A DNA stretch of 9,572 nucleotides, from assembly GCA_025351615.1 (NCBI GenBank), contig JANXVP010000179.1:1-9572 (forward strand). Reading direction: 5' to 3'. Shown here one piece after another: positions 1 through 7,669 of this stretch. The stretch's first letter is position 1. Each line of letters starts with the position of its first letter. This DNA comes from Ramlibacter sp. (GTDB lineage Bacteria > Pseudomonadota > Gammaproteobacteria > Burkholderiales > Burkholderiaceae_C). The translations under genes were made by a program, and so were the position numbers. Under the pieces are notes generated by a model, which saw only the letters and a list, made by a program, of their open reading frames with translations, ran no database searches and was not told where the DNA came from.

Positions 1-3000
1 GCCGCGCGCCAGCACCGGCCCCAGCGCCACGCCGGTATGCGTGCCGAGTTTCACCACCTTCTCCGGCGGCGCCTGCGCCACCACCTTGCCGCCGGCGTTG
101 CCGCCTTCCGGTCCGAGGTCGATGATCCAGTCGGCTTCGGCGATTACGTCGAGATCGTGCTCGATCACCAGCACGCTGTGGCCGCCGTCCACCAGCCGGT
201 GCAGCACGCGGATCAGCTTCTCGACGTCCGCCATGTGCAGGCCCACCGTGGGCTCGTCGAGCACGTACAGGGTGTGGGGCGCTTTCTGGCCGCGCCGCGT
301 GATGTCGTCGCGCACCTTGGCCAGCTCCGTCACCAGCTTGATCCGCTGCGCCTCACCGCCCGACAGCGTCGGCGACGGTTGCCCCAGCGTCAGGTAGCCG
401 AGCCCGACGTCCTCCAGCAAGCGCAGCGGGTGCGAGATGTTTGGCATCGAGGCAAAAAACTCCACCGCCTCATCCACTTCCATCTGCAGCACGTCGCCGA
501 TGCTCTTGCCGCGCCAGGTGACGGCCAGCGTCTCCGGATTGAAGCGTGCGCCGTGGCAGGACTCGCACGGCACCTTCACGTCCGGCAGGAAGCTCATACC
601 GATGGTGCGCATGCCCTGGCCTTCGCAGGTCGGGCAGCGGCCCTCGCCGGTGTTGAAGGAAAAGCGGCCGGGACCGTAGCCACGGGCCCGCGCTTCCAGC
701 GTGTCGGCGAACAGCTTGCGAATCGTGTCCCAGAAGCCGATGTAGGTTGCCGGGCAGGAGCGCGGCGTCTTGCCGATCGGCGTCTGGTCGACTTCGAGCA
801 CGCGATCGATGGCCTGGTAGCCGTCCAGCGCCTTGCAGCCGACCCAGGCCGGATGCTTGCCCCTGGCGTCGGCATCCCGGCCCGCCTTGGTATACCGCTG
901 CTGCACCACCGCCTGCACGTTGTACAGCAACACGTCACGCGCCAGCGTTGATTTGCCGGAGCCCGAGACACCGGTGACCGCGACCAGGCGGCGCAGCGGC
1001 ACGTCGACATCGATGCGCTGCAGGTTGTGCAGGTCGGCGCCGCGCAGCTCCAGCTTTTCTCCCTTCAGGTCGACAAGCCGGCGCGGCTGCACCGGGTGCT
1101 TCATCGCATGCAGCAGATAGCGGCCGGTGACGGACTCCTCGACGCTGCTGATGTCGCTCACCTGGCCTTGCGCGACCACCCGACCGCCCCGCTTGCCGGC
1201 GCTGGGACCGATGTCGATGATGTGGTCCGCGCGTCGGATCGTGTCCTCGTCGTGCTCCACCACCACCAGCGTGTTGCCTTTTTCGCCGAGCTTGTGCAGC
1301 GCGTTCAGCAGGATCTGGTTGTCGCGTGCGTGCAAGCCGATGGTCGGTTCGTCCAACACGTAGCAGACGCCCTGCAGGTTCGAACCGAGCTGCGCGGCGA
1401 GCCGGATGCGCTGCGCTTCGCCGCCCGACAGCGTCGGGGCGCCTCGGTCCAGGGTCAGGTAGCCGAGTCCGACTTCCTCCAGGAATTCCAGCCGCCCCCT
1501 GATCTCGGGAATCAGGTCGCGCGCAATGCCTTGCTCACGTGCCGACAGAACGTCCTTGACCTGCAGGCTCTCGATCCATCGTCGCACCTCGACCACCGAC
1601 AACGCCGCCACGTCGGCGATCCCGGTTTCGTCGAACTGCACGTTGCGCGCCTGCAGGTTCAGCCGGTTGCCATGGCAGGTGGGACAAGCCTCGTCCGCGA
1701 CATCGGCCACCTCGGCCTCGCCGAAGGTCTGCTCCCGGCCCTTGGTGTGGTCATCGTCACGGATGGTGTCGTCGAACGCCTTGCGCTGGTCGCGCGTGAG
1801 CGCCACGCCGGTCCCCACGCAATCGGGGCACCAGCCGTGCTTGCTGTTGTACGAGAACAGCCGCGGATCGAGTTCGGGATAACTGGTGCTGCAAATTGGG
1901 CAAGCGCGGCGCACCGAGAACACTTCGATCTTGCCGATGTGGTGGTGCTGGTCCATGCCGGCCAGAAAGGCGCCTCTCAGGCCATCAAGCGGCGCGAGGA
2001 CGTGCAGGACTCCCTTGCCATGGTCAAGGGCCTGCGCCAGCTTCTCACGCAACAAGCCTTCGTTGGCAGCCGTCACGTCAAGGTCGCACACCGGCAGCTC
2101 GATGGTGTGTTCCTTGAAGCGGTCGATGCGCGGAAAGCCGGTCGTCGGCAGGAAGTTGCCATCGACCCGCAGGTGCGTGTAGCCGCGCGGCCGGGCCCAG
2201 TCGGCCAGCTCGGTGTAAACGCCCTTGCGGTTGATCACCAGCGGCGCCAGCAGGCCGATATGTTGTCCCTTGTAGCGTTTCATCAGCTGCGCCGCGATGC
2301 TGTCGGCGCTCTGGGGCTTCACCTCGGCGCCGTCATGCACGCAATGCTGAACGCCAAGCTTGACGTACAGCAGGCGCAGGAAGTGCCAGACCTCCGTGGT
2401 GGTGCCGACGGTGGACTTGCGGCCGCCGCGCGAGAGCCGCTGCTCGATCGCCACCGTTGGGGGGATGCCATACACCGCGTCCACTTCCGGTCGCCCTGCC
2501 GGCTGCACGATGCTGCGGGCATAAGCGTTCAAGGATTCCAGATAGCGCCGCTGGCCCTCGTTGAACAGGATGTCGAAGGCCAACGTCGATTTGCCGGAAC
2601 CGGAAACGCCGGTGACGACGCTGAACTTGTTGTGAGGGATGTCGACCGACAGCGATTTGAGGTTGTGCTCGCGGGCGTTGACGATCTGGATCGCGCTGGG
2701 CCTTGCGACTGGCCGATTTGGGGTCTGACCCCAATTGGCTGACTGCTCCTGGGCGCGCATCCCCAGCGTGCTGTCGTAGTCGCGGAGCGCCTTGCCGGTA
2801 TGCGACGTGGCGTGTTGCTTCACGTCTTCCGGCGTGCCTTCGGCAACCACGAAACCGCCAGCGTCACCGCCTTCGGGGCCCAGGTCGATCAGCCAGTCGG
2901 ACGAGCGGATCACGTCGAGGTTGTGCTCGATGATGATCATCGAGTTGCCGGCTTCGAGCAGCTTGCGCAGCGCCCGCATCAGTTTGGCGATGTCGTCGAA

Positions 3001-5724
3001 GTGCAGGCCGGTGGTCGGCTCGTCGAACAGGAACAGCGTGCCGCGCGTGGCTGTCGGCTGCCGGCTGCCGGTCGCGCTTTTGGCAGCCCCCGCGAGGAAG
3101 CCGGCCAACTTGAGCCGCTGGGACTCGCCGCCAGACAAGGTCGGCACCGGCTGGCCGAGCTTCACGTATTCCAGTCCGACGTCGACGATCGGTTGCAGCG
3201 CACGGATCACGTCGCGGTCGTTCGCGAACAGCAAAGCTGCTTCGCTCACTGTCAGGTTGAGCACGTCGGCCACATTCATCGTGCGCGGCTTCAGTGTGCC
3301 GACCGGCTGGCGCTCGATCATCACCTCGAGAATCTCCGGTCGGTAGCGCTTGCCGTCGCAGTCCGGACAGCGCAGGTAAACGTCGGAGAGGAATTGCATC
3401 TCGACGTGCTCGAAGCCGGAGCCGCCACAGGTCGGGCAACGTCCATCTCCGCTGTTGAAGCTGAATTTGGAGCCGGTGTAGCCGCGCTGACGGGCCAGCG
3501 GCGCGCCGGCAAAGATTTCGCGCACCGCATCCCAGGCGCCGACATAACTCACCGGATTGGAGCGCGCGGTCTTGCCGATCGGCGACTGGTCGACGAACAC
3601 CACATCGCTCAAGTGATCGGCGCCCAGCATGCGGTCATGCTGCCCAGGCGTTTCGGTTGCCTTGCCGAAATGGCGCGCCAGCGCGGGCGCCAGCACGTCC
3701 TGGATCAGGCTCGACTTCCCCGAGCCCGACACTCCGGTCACGGTGACCAGGCGCTGCAACGGGAATTCGACCGACACGTTCTTCAGGTTGTGCTCGCGCG
3801 CGCCTTCGAGCACCAGGCGAGGCGTCGCGTCGGTCACTGCACGCTTGAAGCCCATGCCGATCTGCTTGCGGCCACCAAGATAATTTCCCGTGAGGGTATC
3901 CGCGCGCCGCAACTCATCGGTCGTGCCGTCGAACACAATCTGCCCGCCGCGCTCGCCCGGCCCCGGGCCCATGTCGATCATGCGGTCGGCCGCCATCATC
4001 ACCGCCGGGTCGTGTTCCACGACGACCAGCGTGTTGCCGGCATCCCGCAGGCGCTTCATCGCCTCTGTGATGCGATGCATGTCGCGCGGGTGCAGGCCGA
4101 TGCTGGGCTCGTCCAGCACGAACAGCGTGTTCACCAGCGAAGTGCCGAGCGCTGTGGTCAGGTTGATGCGTTGCACTTCACCGCCGGAGAGCGTGCGGCT
4201 CTGCCGGTCCAGCGTCAGGTATCCGATGCCGACATCCACCAGGTATTTCAGCCGGGTGGTGATCTCCTCGAATAGCAGCTTGAGCGCCTGGTGCTCGCCG
4301 TCATGGCCATGGCCATTGGTCTGCGGCGACACCCGGTCGAAAAACTTCCGCAGCCGGTCGATTGGCATCAGCATCAGGTCGTGCAGGCACAGGCCGGGGA
4401 GCGCCTCGAGTTGCTCGCGGGTCCAGTCGACGCCGACCGGCAGGAAGCGCCTGGCCGGCTCGAGCACCGCGTCCGCATCCTCCTTGCTGCCGACGCGCCA
4501 GAGCAGGCTGTCGGTCTTCAGACGCGCGCCCGCGCACACATGGCAGGGCGTGTAGCTGCGGTATTTGGACAGCAGCACGCGGATGTGCATCTTGTACGCC
4601 TTGCTCTCCAGGTATTCGAAAAAGCGCTTGATGCCGTACCACTGCTTGCTCCAGTTGCCGTCCTTGTAATTCGGGTTGCCACCGATCACCCACTGCTGCT
4701 GTTCGGGAGTCAGTTTGTACCAGGGCGTGTCGCGCGGAATGCCGGCCGCCTCGGCATACTTCATCAAGTCGTCCTGGGCTTCCGACCAGGCCGGCGTCTG
4801 GATGGTCTTGATGGCGCCGGCGCGCAGCGTGAGCTTGTCGTTGGGGATCACCAGCCCGTAGTCGACGCCGATGACGCGGCCGAAGCCGCGGCAGGTTTCG
4901 CAGGCGCCGACTGCGGAGTTGAACGAGAACATCGACGGGATTGGATCGCCATAGCGGATGTCGCTGTGCGGACAGTGCAGCCCGGTGGAGAATTTCCAGA
5001 CGTCGTCATTTCCGGCTTCGCCCGTCACGTAGACGCTCATCCGCCCGGAACCGCGCTTCAACGCCACTTCGATCGCTTCCAGCGCGCGCGCGCGCTCGGT
5101 GCCCTGGATGCGGAAGCGGTCGGCGACAACGTCGAGCACCTTGCGCGGACCGGTGGGCGTTGCCACTTCGCGCTCGGCCTGGACACGGGTGAAGCCGCTC
5201 GCCGCGAGCCACTGTTCGAGTTCTTCCGGCGTGGTGCCAGCGGGCAATTCCACCGGGAAGGTCACGACCAGCCGTGGATCGGTTCCGGCCGTCCGCGCCA
5301 TCAGTGCGGCATAAATCGTGTCGGGGCTGTCGTGCCGCACCGCCAGCGCCGTCTTGCGGTCGAACAGATTGGCGGCACGCGCGAACAACAGTTTCAGATG
5401 ATCGTTCAGCTCCGTCATCGTCCCGACCGTGGAACGCGAAGAGCGGACCGGATTGGTCTGGTCGATCGCAATCGCGGGCGGCACGCCGTCGACCCGGTCC
5501 ACCGCCGGCTTGTCCATCCGGTCCAGAAACTGGCGCGCATAGGCCGAGAAGGTCTCGACATAGCGCCGCTGGCCTTCGGCATACAGCGTGTCGAACACCA
5601 GGCTCGATTTGCCGGAACCGCTGGGGCCGGTAACCACTATCAGTTCGCCGGTGCGCAGGTCGAGGTCGAGGTTCTTGAGGTTGTGCTGCCTCGCGCCGCG
5701 GATGCGGATCAGTCCCTGGGTCAT
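1..5724 (-). CDS. uvrA: Double-length (tandem-fused) UvrA, excinuclease ABC subunit A family; C-terminus cut by window edge
   Basis: UvrA is the cytoplasmic ATPase that finds damaged DNA and loads UvrB in nucleotide excision repair. An ordinary UvrA is about 940 residues with two ABC ATPase domains; this frame has 1908 codons, no stop, and four. Module 1 (about 1-990): Walker A GPSGSGKS at 33-40 and GVSGSGKS at 664-671; signatures LSGGEVQR 512-519 and LSGGESQR 863-870; Walker B with DEPS at 538-541 and DEPT at 900-903; full C-terminal zinc finger C763/C766/C786/C789. Module 2 (about 1011 on): Walker A at 1039-1046 and 1585-1592; signatures LSGGEAQR at 1432-1439 and 1787-1794; DEPT at 1458-1461 and 1823-1826; zinc fingers C1275/C1278/C1299/C1302 and C1697/C1700/C1720/C1723. 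All four ATP sites therefore look intact. Module 1 is degenerate at its first zinc finger (CPHS at 251-254). The ATG at 5724 is chosen because the family starts just before [13 protein letters not shown] and a weak AGAAAAGAG (5732-5740) lies 7 bases upstream. An in-frame ATG at 5757 has no ribosome site. Its neighbours are metabolic genes, not uvrB or ssb. No CTGT-N8-ACAG LexA box is visible upstream. Only the last part of the C-terminal tail should be missing. From memory, fused UvrA proteins occur in Burkholderiales beside a normal UvrA; whether this one acts in repair or is a paralogue with another role cannot be told here. Confidence 0.95.
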   Translation of the reverse strand, partial: MTQGLIRIRGARQHNLKNLDLDLRTGELIVVTGPSGSGKSSLVFDTLYAEGQRRYVETFSAYARQFLDRMDKPAVDRVDGVPPAIAIDQTNPVRSSRSTVGTMTELNDHLKLLFARAANLFDRKTALAVRHDSPDTIYAALMARTAGTDPRLVVTFPVELPAGTTPEELEQWLAASGFTRVQAEREVATPTGPRKVLDVVADRFRIQGTERARALEAIEVALKRGSGRMSVYVTGEAGNDDVWKFSTGLHCPHSDIRYGDPIPSMFSFNSAVGACETCRGFGRVIGVDYGLVIPNDKLTLRAGAIKTIQTPAWSEAQDDLMKYAEAAGIPRDTPWYKLTPEQQQWVIGGNPNYKDGNWSKQWYGIKRFFEYLESKAYKMHIRVLLSKYRSYTPCHVCAGARLKTDSLLWRVGSKEDADAVLEPARRFLPVGVDWTREQLEALPGLCLHDLMLMPIDRLRKFFDRVSPQTNGHGHDGEHQALKLLFEEITTRLKYLVDVGIGYLTLDRQSRTLSGGEVQRINLTTALGTSLVNTLFVLDEPSIGLHPRDMHRITEAMKRLRDAGNTLVVVEHDPAVMMAADRMIDMGPGPGERGGQIVFDGTTDELRRADTLTGNYLGGRKQIGMGFKRAVTDATPRLVLEGAREHNLKNVSVEFPLQRLVTVTGVSGSGKSSLIQDVLAPALARHFGKATETPGQHDRMLGADHLSDVVFVDQSPIGKTARSNPVSYVGAWDAVREIFAGAPLARQRGYTGSKFSFNSGDGRCPTCGGSGFEHVEMQFLSDVYLRCPDCDGKRYRPEILEVMIERQPVGTLKPRTMNVADVLNLTVSEAALLFANDRDVIRALQPIVDVGLEYVKLGQPVPTLSGGESQRLKLAGFLAGAAKSATGSRQPTATRGTLFLFDEPTTGLHFDDIAKLMRALRKLLEAGNSMIIIEHNLDVIRSSDWLIDLGPEGGDAGGFVVAEGTPEDVKQHATSHTGKALRDYDSTLGMRAQEQSANWGQTPNRPVARPSAIQIVNAREHNLKSLSVDIPHNKFSVVTGVSGSGKSTLAFDILFNEGQRRYLESLNAYARSIVQPAGRPEVDAVYGIPPTVAIEQRLSRGGRKSTVGTTTEVWHFLRLLYVKLGVQHCVHDGAEVKPQSADSIAAQLMKRYKGQHIGLLAPLVINRKGVYTELADWARPRGYTHLRVDGNFLPTTGFPRIDRFKEHTIELPVCDLDVTAANEGLLREKLAQALDHGKGVLHVLAPLDGLRGAFLAGMDQHHHIGKIEVFSVRRACPICSTSYPELDPRLFSYNSKHGWCPDCVGTGVALTRDQRKAFDDTIRDDDHTKGREQTFGEAEVADVADEACPTCHGNRLNLQARNVQFDETGIADVAALSVVEVRRWIESLQVKDVLSAREQGIARDLIPEIRGRLEFLEEVGLGYLTLDRGAPTLSGGEAQRIRLAAQLGSNLQGVCYVLDEPTIGLHARDNQILLNALHKLGEKGNTLVVVEHDEDTIRRADHIIDIGPSAGKRGGRVVAQGQVSDISSVEESVTGRYLLHAMKHPVQPRRLVDLKGEKLELRGADLHNLQRIDVDVPLRRLVAVTGVSGSGKSTLARDVLLYNVQAVVQQRYTKAGRDADARGKHPAWVGCKALDGYQAIDRVLEVDQTPIGKTPRSCPATYIGFWDTIRKLFADTLEARARGYGPGRFSFNTGEGRCPTCEGQGMRTIGMSFLPDVKVPCESCHGARFNPETLAVTWRGKSIGDVLQMEVDEAVEFFASMPNISHPLRLLEDVGLGYLTLGQPSPTLSGGEAQRIKLVTELAKVRDDITRRGQKAPHTLYVLDEPTVGLHMADVEKLIRVLHRLVDGGHSVLVIEHDLDVIAEADWIIDLGPEGGNAGGKVVAQAPPEKVVKLGTHTGVALGPVLARG
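2712..2739. repeat. REP-like palindrome translated in frame at the UvrA-UvrA junction
   Basis: Positions 2718-2734 read TTGGGGTCTGACCCCAA, a perfect 8+1+8 inverted repeat. The flanks extend it imperfectly to 2712-2739 (GCCGAT on the left, ATTGGC on the right, one unpaired base). On the coding strand it falls in the uvrA frame and gives the linker residues S995 to R1004 (core WGQTP), between the end of the first UvrA module and the start of the second. No second copy was seen in this window. From memory, palindromes of the form GGGGTCAGACCCC are scattered through beta- and gammaproteobacterial genomes, usually between genes and sometimes with REP-associated tyrosine transposases. Calling this a member of such a family is inference; the palindrome and its in-frame position are seen directly. 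Confidence 0.7.
3049..3069. repeat. Three tandem 7-bp units inside uvrA
   Basis: The plus strand reads GGCTGTC, GGCTGCC, GGCTGCC: three 7-bp units, the first with one change. Their 21 bases keep the uvrA frame and encode residues 886-892 (GSRQPTA), in a loop between the signature LSGGESQR (863-870) and Walker B (DEPT at 900-903) of the second ATPase domain in module 1. E. coli UvrA has a much shorter connection here (roughly ELSKRGTGQTLYI), so the repeat sits within an expanded loop. It may be a slippage-type expansion or the remnant of a dispersed repeat. Module 2 has a longer loop at the matching place (about 1801-1817), but without the repeat. Confidence 0.6.
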
Positions 5725-5755
5725 CCGGGTGCTCTTTTCTGGAGTGAGGCGGAAC

Positions 5756-5761
5756 ATTCTA
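5756..5761 (-). promoter_or_regulatory. Possible -10 hexamer for uvrA
   Basis: The minus strand reads TAGAAT here, five of six matches to TATAAT, in the 90-bp gap before uvrA and about 32 bases upstream of the chosen ATG at 5724. No convincing -35 hexamer lies 16-18 bases further upstream, so a promoter is only suggested. If used, transcription would begin after the alternative ATG at 5757, which would support the start at 5724. Read-through from the upstream operon is an equally good explanation for uvrA expression. Confidence 0.25.
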
Positions 5762-5795
5762 GGGAACGCGACCCGCCAGCGCCGGCATGGGGTTA

Positions 5796-5814
5796 CTGCC
5801 GCGGCCGCGGCCAG
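5796..5814 (-). terminator. GC-rich hairpin directly after the isomerase stop codon; weak terminator candidate
   Basis: The minus-strand sequence CTGGCCGCGGCCGCGGCAG begins on the base after the TAG stop (5817-5815). It can fold as CTG-CCGC paired with GCGG-CAG, with one bulged G and a GGCC loop. It is followed by TAACCCC, not a run of T, so it is not a classical Rho-independent terminator. It could slow polymerase, protect the 3' end of the operon transcript, or be chance in GC-rich DNA. Confidence 0.25.
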
Positions 5815-6462
5815 CTACTTCTTCGGATTCCGCCGGATACCCGCCGGCACCGCGGCGGACTGCTCCCACGCTCCCGAAGCAAACCACGCGTTGCCTTCGA
5901 TGAACTCGCGCAGCATCGGCAGCGCATCGAAGCCCCAGAACAGCTTGCCGTCCACCACCATGGACGGAACGCCGAACAGGCCGAGCGCGATCGCCTCCTC
6001 GGCATTGGCCTTGAGCTCGTCCTTGACCTCGTCGCTTGCGGGATCGCGGACTGGCGCCAGGATCTGCGTCAAACCGGCCAGGCGCGACGCGTCCCCCGCA
6101 TCGGCGCCGCCGCGCCACACATGGCGGAAAACCGTCTCGGCGACGAACCGGTTGATCTTTCCCGCGTTGCCGCAGGCCAGCGCCAGACGCAGCAGCGGCA
6201 ATGGATTGAACGGATGGGCCTGCGGCATCTGCAGATCGATGCCGTGTCGCGCTGCGAGCCAGAGCACCTGCCGGTAAGTCCAGTCGCGTTTGGGCCGGAT
6301 TTCCGCCGGCCCGAGCTGGCCGTGGTGCTTGAGCAATCCCGCGAACAGCAATGGTTTGTAGTCGACGCTGTAGCTCAGCCCCTGAAGCGCTTGCGGCAAC
6401 TGTTCGAACGCGAGGTAAGCGTAGGGCGAGATGAAGTCGAGATAAAACGTGATCCGCTTCAT
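5815..6462 (-). CDS. 2-hydroxychromene-2-carboxylate isomerase-like protein (DsbA fold, kappa-class GST relative)
   Basis: The 215-residue product matches the HCCA isomerase family in length and key motifs. The N-terminus MKRITFYLDFISPYAYLAFE has the family pattern D-F-x-S-P-Y/F-x-Y-L-A, with Ser12 at the position of the glutathione-activating serine. A GVPS motif near 164-167 provides the cis-proline typical of thioredoxin-like folds, followed by the VDGKLFWGFDAL segment (170-181) typical of the C-terminal part. Characterised members use glutathione to isomerise 2-hydroxychromene-2-carboxylate in naphthalene degradation. No other aromatic-degradation gene is nearby, so the substrate here is unknown and a general glutathione-dependent role is as likely. 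It should be cytoplasmic; no signal peptide is seen. The start at 6462 is supported by a good ribosome site (6469-6478) and by homology beginning there, although the frame is open back to 6606. Its ATG overlaps the stop of the DUF1289 gene (ATGA), suggesting translational coupling. Confidence 0.88.
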   Translation of the reverse strand: MKRITFYLDFISPYAYLAFEQLPQALQGLSYSVDYKPLLFAGLLKHHGQLGPAEIRPKRDWTYRQVLWLAARHGIDLQMPQAHPFNPLPLLRLALACGNAGKINRFVAETVFRHVWRGGADAGDASRLAGLTQILAPVRDPASDEVKDELKANAEEAIALGLFGVPSMVVDGKLFWGFDALPMLREFIEGNAWFASGAWEQSAAVPAGIRRNPKK

Positions 6463-6707
6463 GCGCTGCCCCTTTCCTCGATCATCGCCCAAACGGCTCG
6501 CCGGCCCTGGTCGTCCATCATCCCCCAGGTGGCAATCTCGTCGATGCTGCGCAAACAGCCTTCGCACAAGCCGTTCGCCGCATCCATGCGGCAGACCGAC
6601 GTACAAGGAGACGGCAGCGCCTGACCCGCCGCAAGCTGCCGCACCTCACGCGCGCGCTCCGAGATCAGTCCGGCGGCGCTCGTGCGCTGCGCTTGGGTAA
6701 GCTTCAT
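6459..6707 (-). CDS. DUF1289 domain protein, small four-cysteine protein
   Basis: This 82-residue protein carries the DUF1289 pattern in its second half: SPCTSVCRMDAANGLCEGCL at 33-52, with Cys35, Cys39, Cys48 and Cys51 spaced C-x3-C-x8-C-x2-C, then DEIATWGMM and the RRAVWAMIEER ending. The four cysteines could bind a metal or an iron-sulfur cluster, but the family has no settled function that I know. Residues 1-30 form a polar, probably helical extension before the domain. The ATG at 6707 lies only 4 bases after the ghrA stop; a GGGG sequence sits about 11 bases upstream, within the last ghrA codons. The stop overlaps the next ATG as ATGA. The tight packing suggests co-expression with ghrA and the isomerase gene. 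Confidence 0.88.
   Translation of the reverse strand: MKLTQAQRTSAAGLISERAREVRQLAAGQALPSPCTSVCRMDAANGLCEGCLRSIDEIATWGMMDDQGRRAVWAMIEERGSA
6469..6478 (-). promoter_or_regulatory. Ribosome binding site of the isomerase gene
   Basis: AGGAAAGGGG on the minus strand ends 6 bases before the ATG at 6462. It is the clearest Shine-Dalgarno sequence in the window. It lies within the end of the DUF1289 coding region and decides the start at 6462 over an in-frame ATG at 6606. Confidence 0.7.
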
Positions 6708-6711
6708 TGCT

Positions 6712-7632
6712 TCAGTATCCCCTTTGCACGTCCACCACCCCGGCGACGGGTTCGCCGCGCTCCATCGCCAGCATCTTGCCGGCGATCTGCGCCACGCTTT
6801 CGCCGCGCAGCGTGCGGGCCGAGGTGTGCGGCGTCACCGTGATCCGGGGATGGCGCCAGAACGGGTGCGCGGCGGGCAGCGGCTCCGTCCGGAAGACGTC
6901 GAGCGCGGCGCCGGCCACATGACCGCTGTTGACCAGCGCAACCAGATCGTCGTCGACCAGATGCGCGCCGCGCGCGACGTTGACCACATAAGCACCCGCC
7001 ATCAGTTTCGAAAGATTCTCGCGATTCATGATGCCTTCCGTGTCCGGCGTGAGCGGCAGCAGGCAAACCAGCACCCGCGTGCCGCGCAGAAACGCATCGA
7101 ACCGCGCAGCGCCGGCAAAACATTCCACACCCGGCACCTGCCTGGCGGTACGGCTCCAGCCGCGCACCGGGAACTCGAAGTGCGCGAGCGCCTGCGCCAC
7201 CCGCTGGCCCAGGACGCCCAGGCCCATGACACCGACGGGAAAGTCCCTGCGCTCGCGTGGCCGCTGGAACGCCCAACGCGCCTGTGACTGCTCCTTGTCG
7301 TAGACGTCGAATTTGCGGAAGTGCCGGATCACGGCGTGGGTCACGAACTCAGCCATCTGCACAGCCATGCCACCGTCGTCAATGCGGACCAGTGTCGCGC
7401 CCGCCGGCAGCTTCAGTTGCAGCAGCGCATCGACACCGGCGCCGATATTGAAGATACCTTTGAGCCCCGGCTGTTCGTCCAGGAACTGCTGGGGCGGCGC
7501 CCACACCACCCCGTGGTCCGCTTGCGGCGCACCGGGTTGCCACACGTCGATCTCGACGCCTGGCAGCGCCTGGCGAAAGCCATCCAGCCAAGGCTCGGCC
7601 TTGGTGTTGGCGCAGCAGAAAGCAATTCTCAT
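6712..7632 (-). CDS. ghrA: Glyoxylate/hydroxypyruvate reductase A (D-2-hydroxyacid dehydrogenase family)
   Basis: The 306-residue product fits GhrA in length and motifs. Such enzymes use NAD(P)H to reduce glyoxylate to glycolate and hydroxypyruvate to glycerate in the cytoplasm. The Rossmann motif GLGVLG is at 137-142. After the second strand comes GWSRTAR (158-164), where Ser160 and Arg161 favour NADPH. The catalytic triad of the family is in place: Arg221 in NVARGAHLVDDDL, Glu250 in DVFRTEPLP, and His269 in TVTPHTSA. The MRIAFCC start at 7632 is chosen because the first strand of the catalytic domain begins there. An in-frame ATG at 7749 would give a low-complexity leader overlapping the carboxylase gene. 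The ribosome site is weak, consistent with reliance on translation from upstream. The gene is 37 bases after the carboxylase stop and 4 bases before the DUF1289 gene. Reduction of a different 2-oxoacid cannot be excluded. Confidence 0.9.
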   Translation of the reverse strand: MRIAFCCANTKAEPWLDGFRQALPGVEIDVWQPGAPQADHGVVWAPPQQFLDEQPGLKGIFNIGAGVDALLQLKLPAGATLVRIDDGGMAVQMAEFVTHAVIRHFRKFDVYDKEQSQARWAFQRPRERRDFPVGVMGLGVLGQRVAQALAHFEFPVRGWSRTARQVPGVECFAGAARFDAFLRGTRVLVCLLPLTPDTEGIMNRENLSKLMAGAYVVNVARGAHLVDDDLVALVNSGHVAGAALDVFRTEPLPAAHPFWRHPRITVTPHTSARTLRGESVAQIAGKMLAMERGEPVAGVVDVQRGY

Positions 7633-7669
7633 GTGGGTATTTTGCTTCGCTGGCGGGGGGGCGCGGCCG

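Noticed and set aside
2926..2944. A perfect 9+1+9 inverted repeat (CTCGATGAT G ATCATCGAG)
   Set aside because: It encodes the conserved UvrA segment MIIIEH around residues 929-934; the symmetry follows from ATC/GAT codons for a conserved motif and needs no separate explanation.
4293..4325. A His/Gly-rich stretch NGHGHDGEH (residues 470-478) in module 1, suggestive of metal binding
   Set aside because: It is a short, low-complexity surface loop before the conserved [13 protein letters not shown] segment. Nothing else supports a metal site.
5082..5095. A (GC)7 dinucleotide run
   Set aside because: It encodes ordinary Arg-Ala residues (RARA, about 211-214) in a GC-rich gene; no sign of a regulatory role.
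6463..6606. Upstream extension of the isomerase frame to an ATG at 6606
   Set aside because: The extra 48 residues have no family similarity and are the shadow of the DUF1289 gene; the ribosome site at 6469-6478 supports the start at 6462.
4291..6624. A 777-codon open frame on the plus strand, and similar long plus-strand frames at 37-951, 1027-2742, 2800-4275 and 7313-8503
   Set aside because: They lie antisense to genes with clear families, their products are rich in Arg, His, Gln, Ala and Val with no recognisable domain, and one crosses from uvrA through the isomerase gene into the next. This is what GC-rich codon usage produces opposite real genes.
7633..7669. A terminator or promoter between the carboxylase gene and ghrA
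   Set aside because: The 37-bp gap has a run of seven G but no stem followed by T residues and no convincing -35/-10 pair; read-through is more likely.
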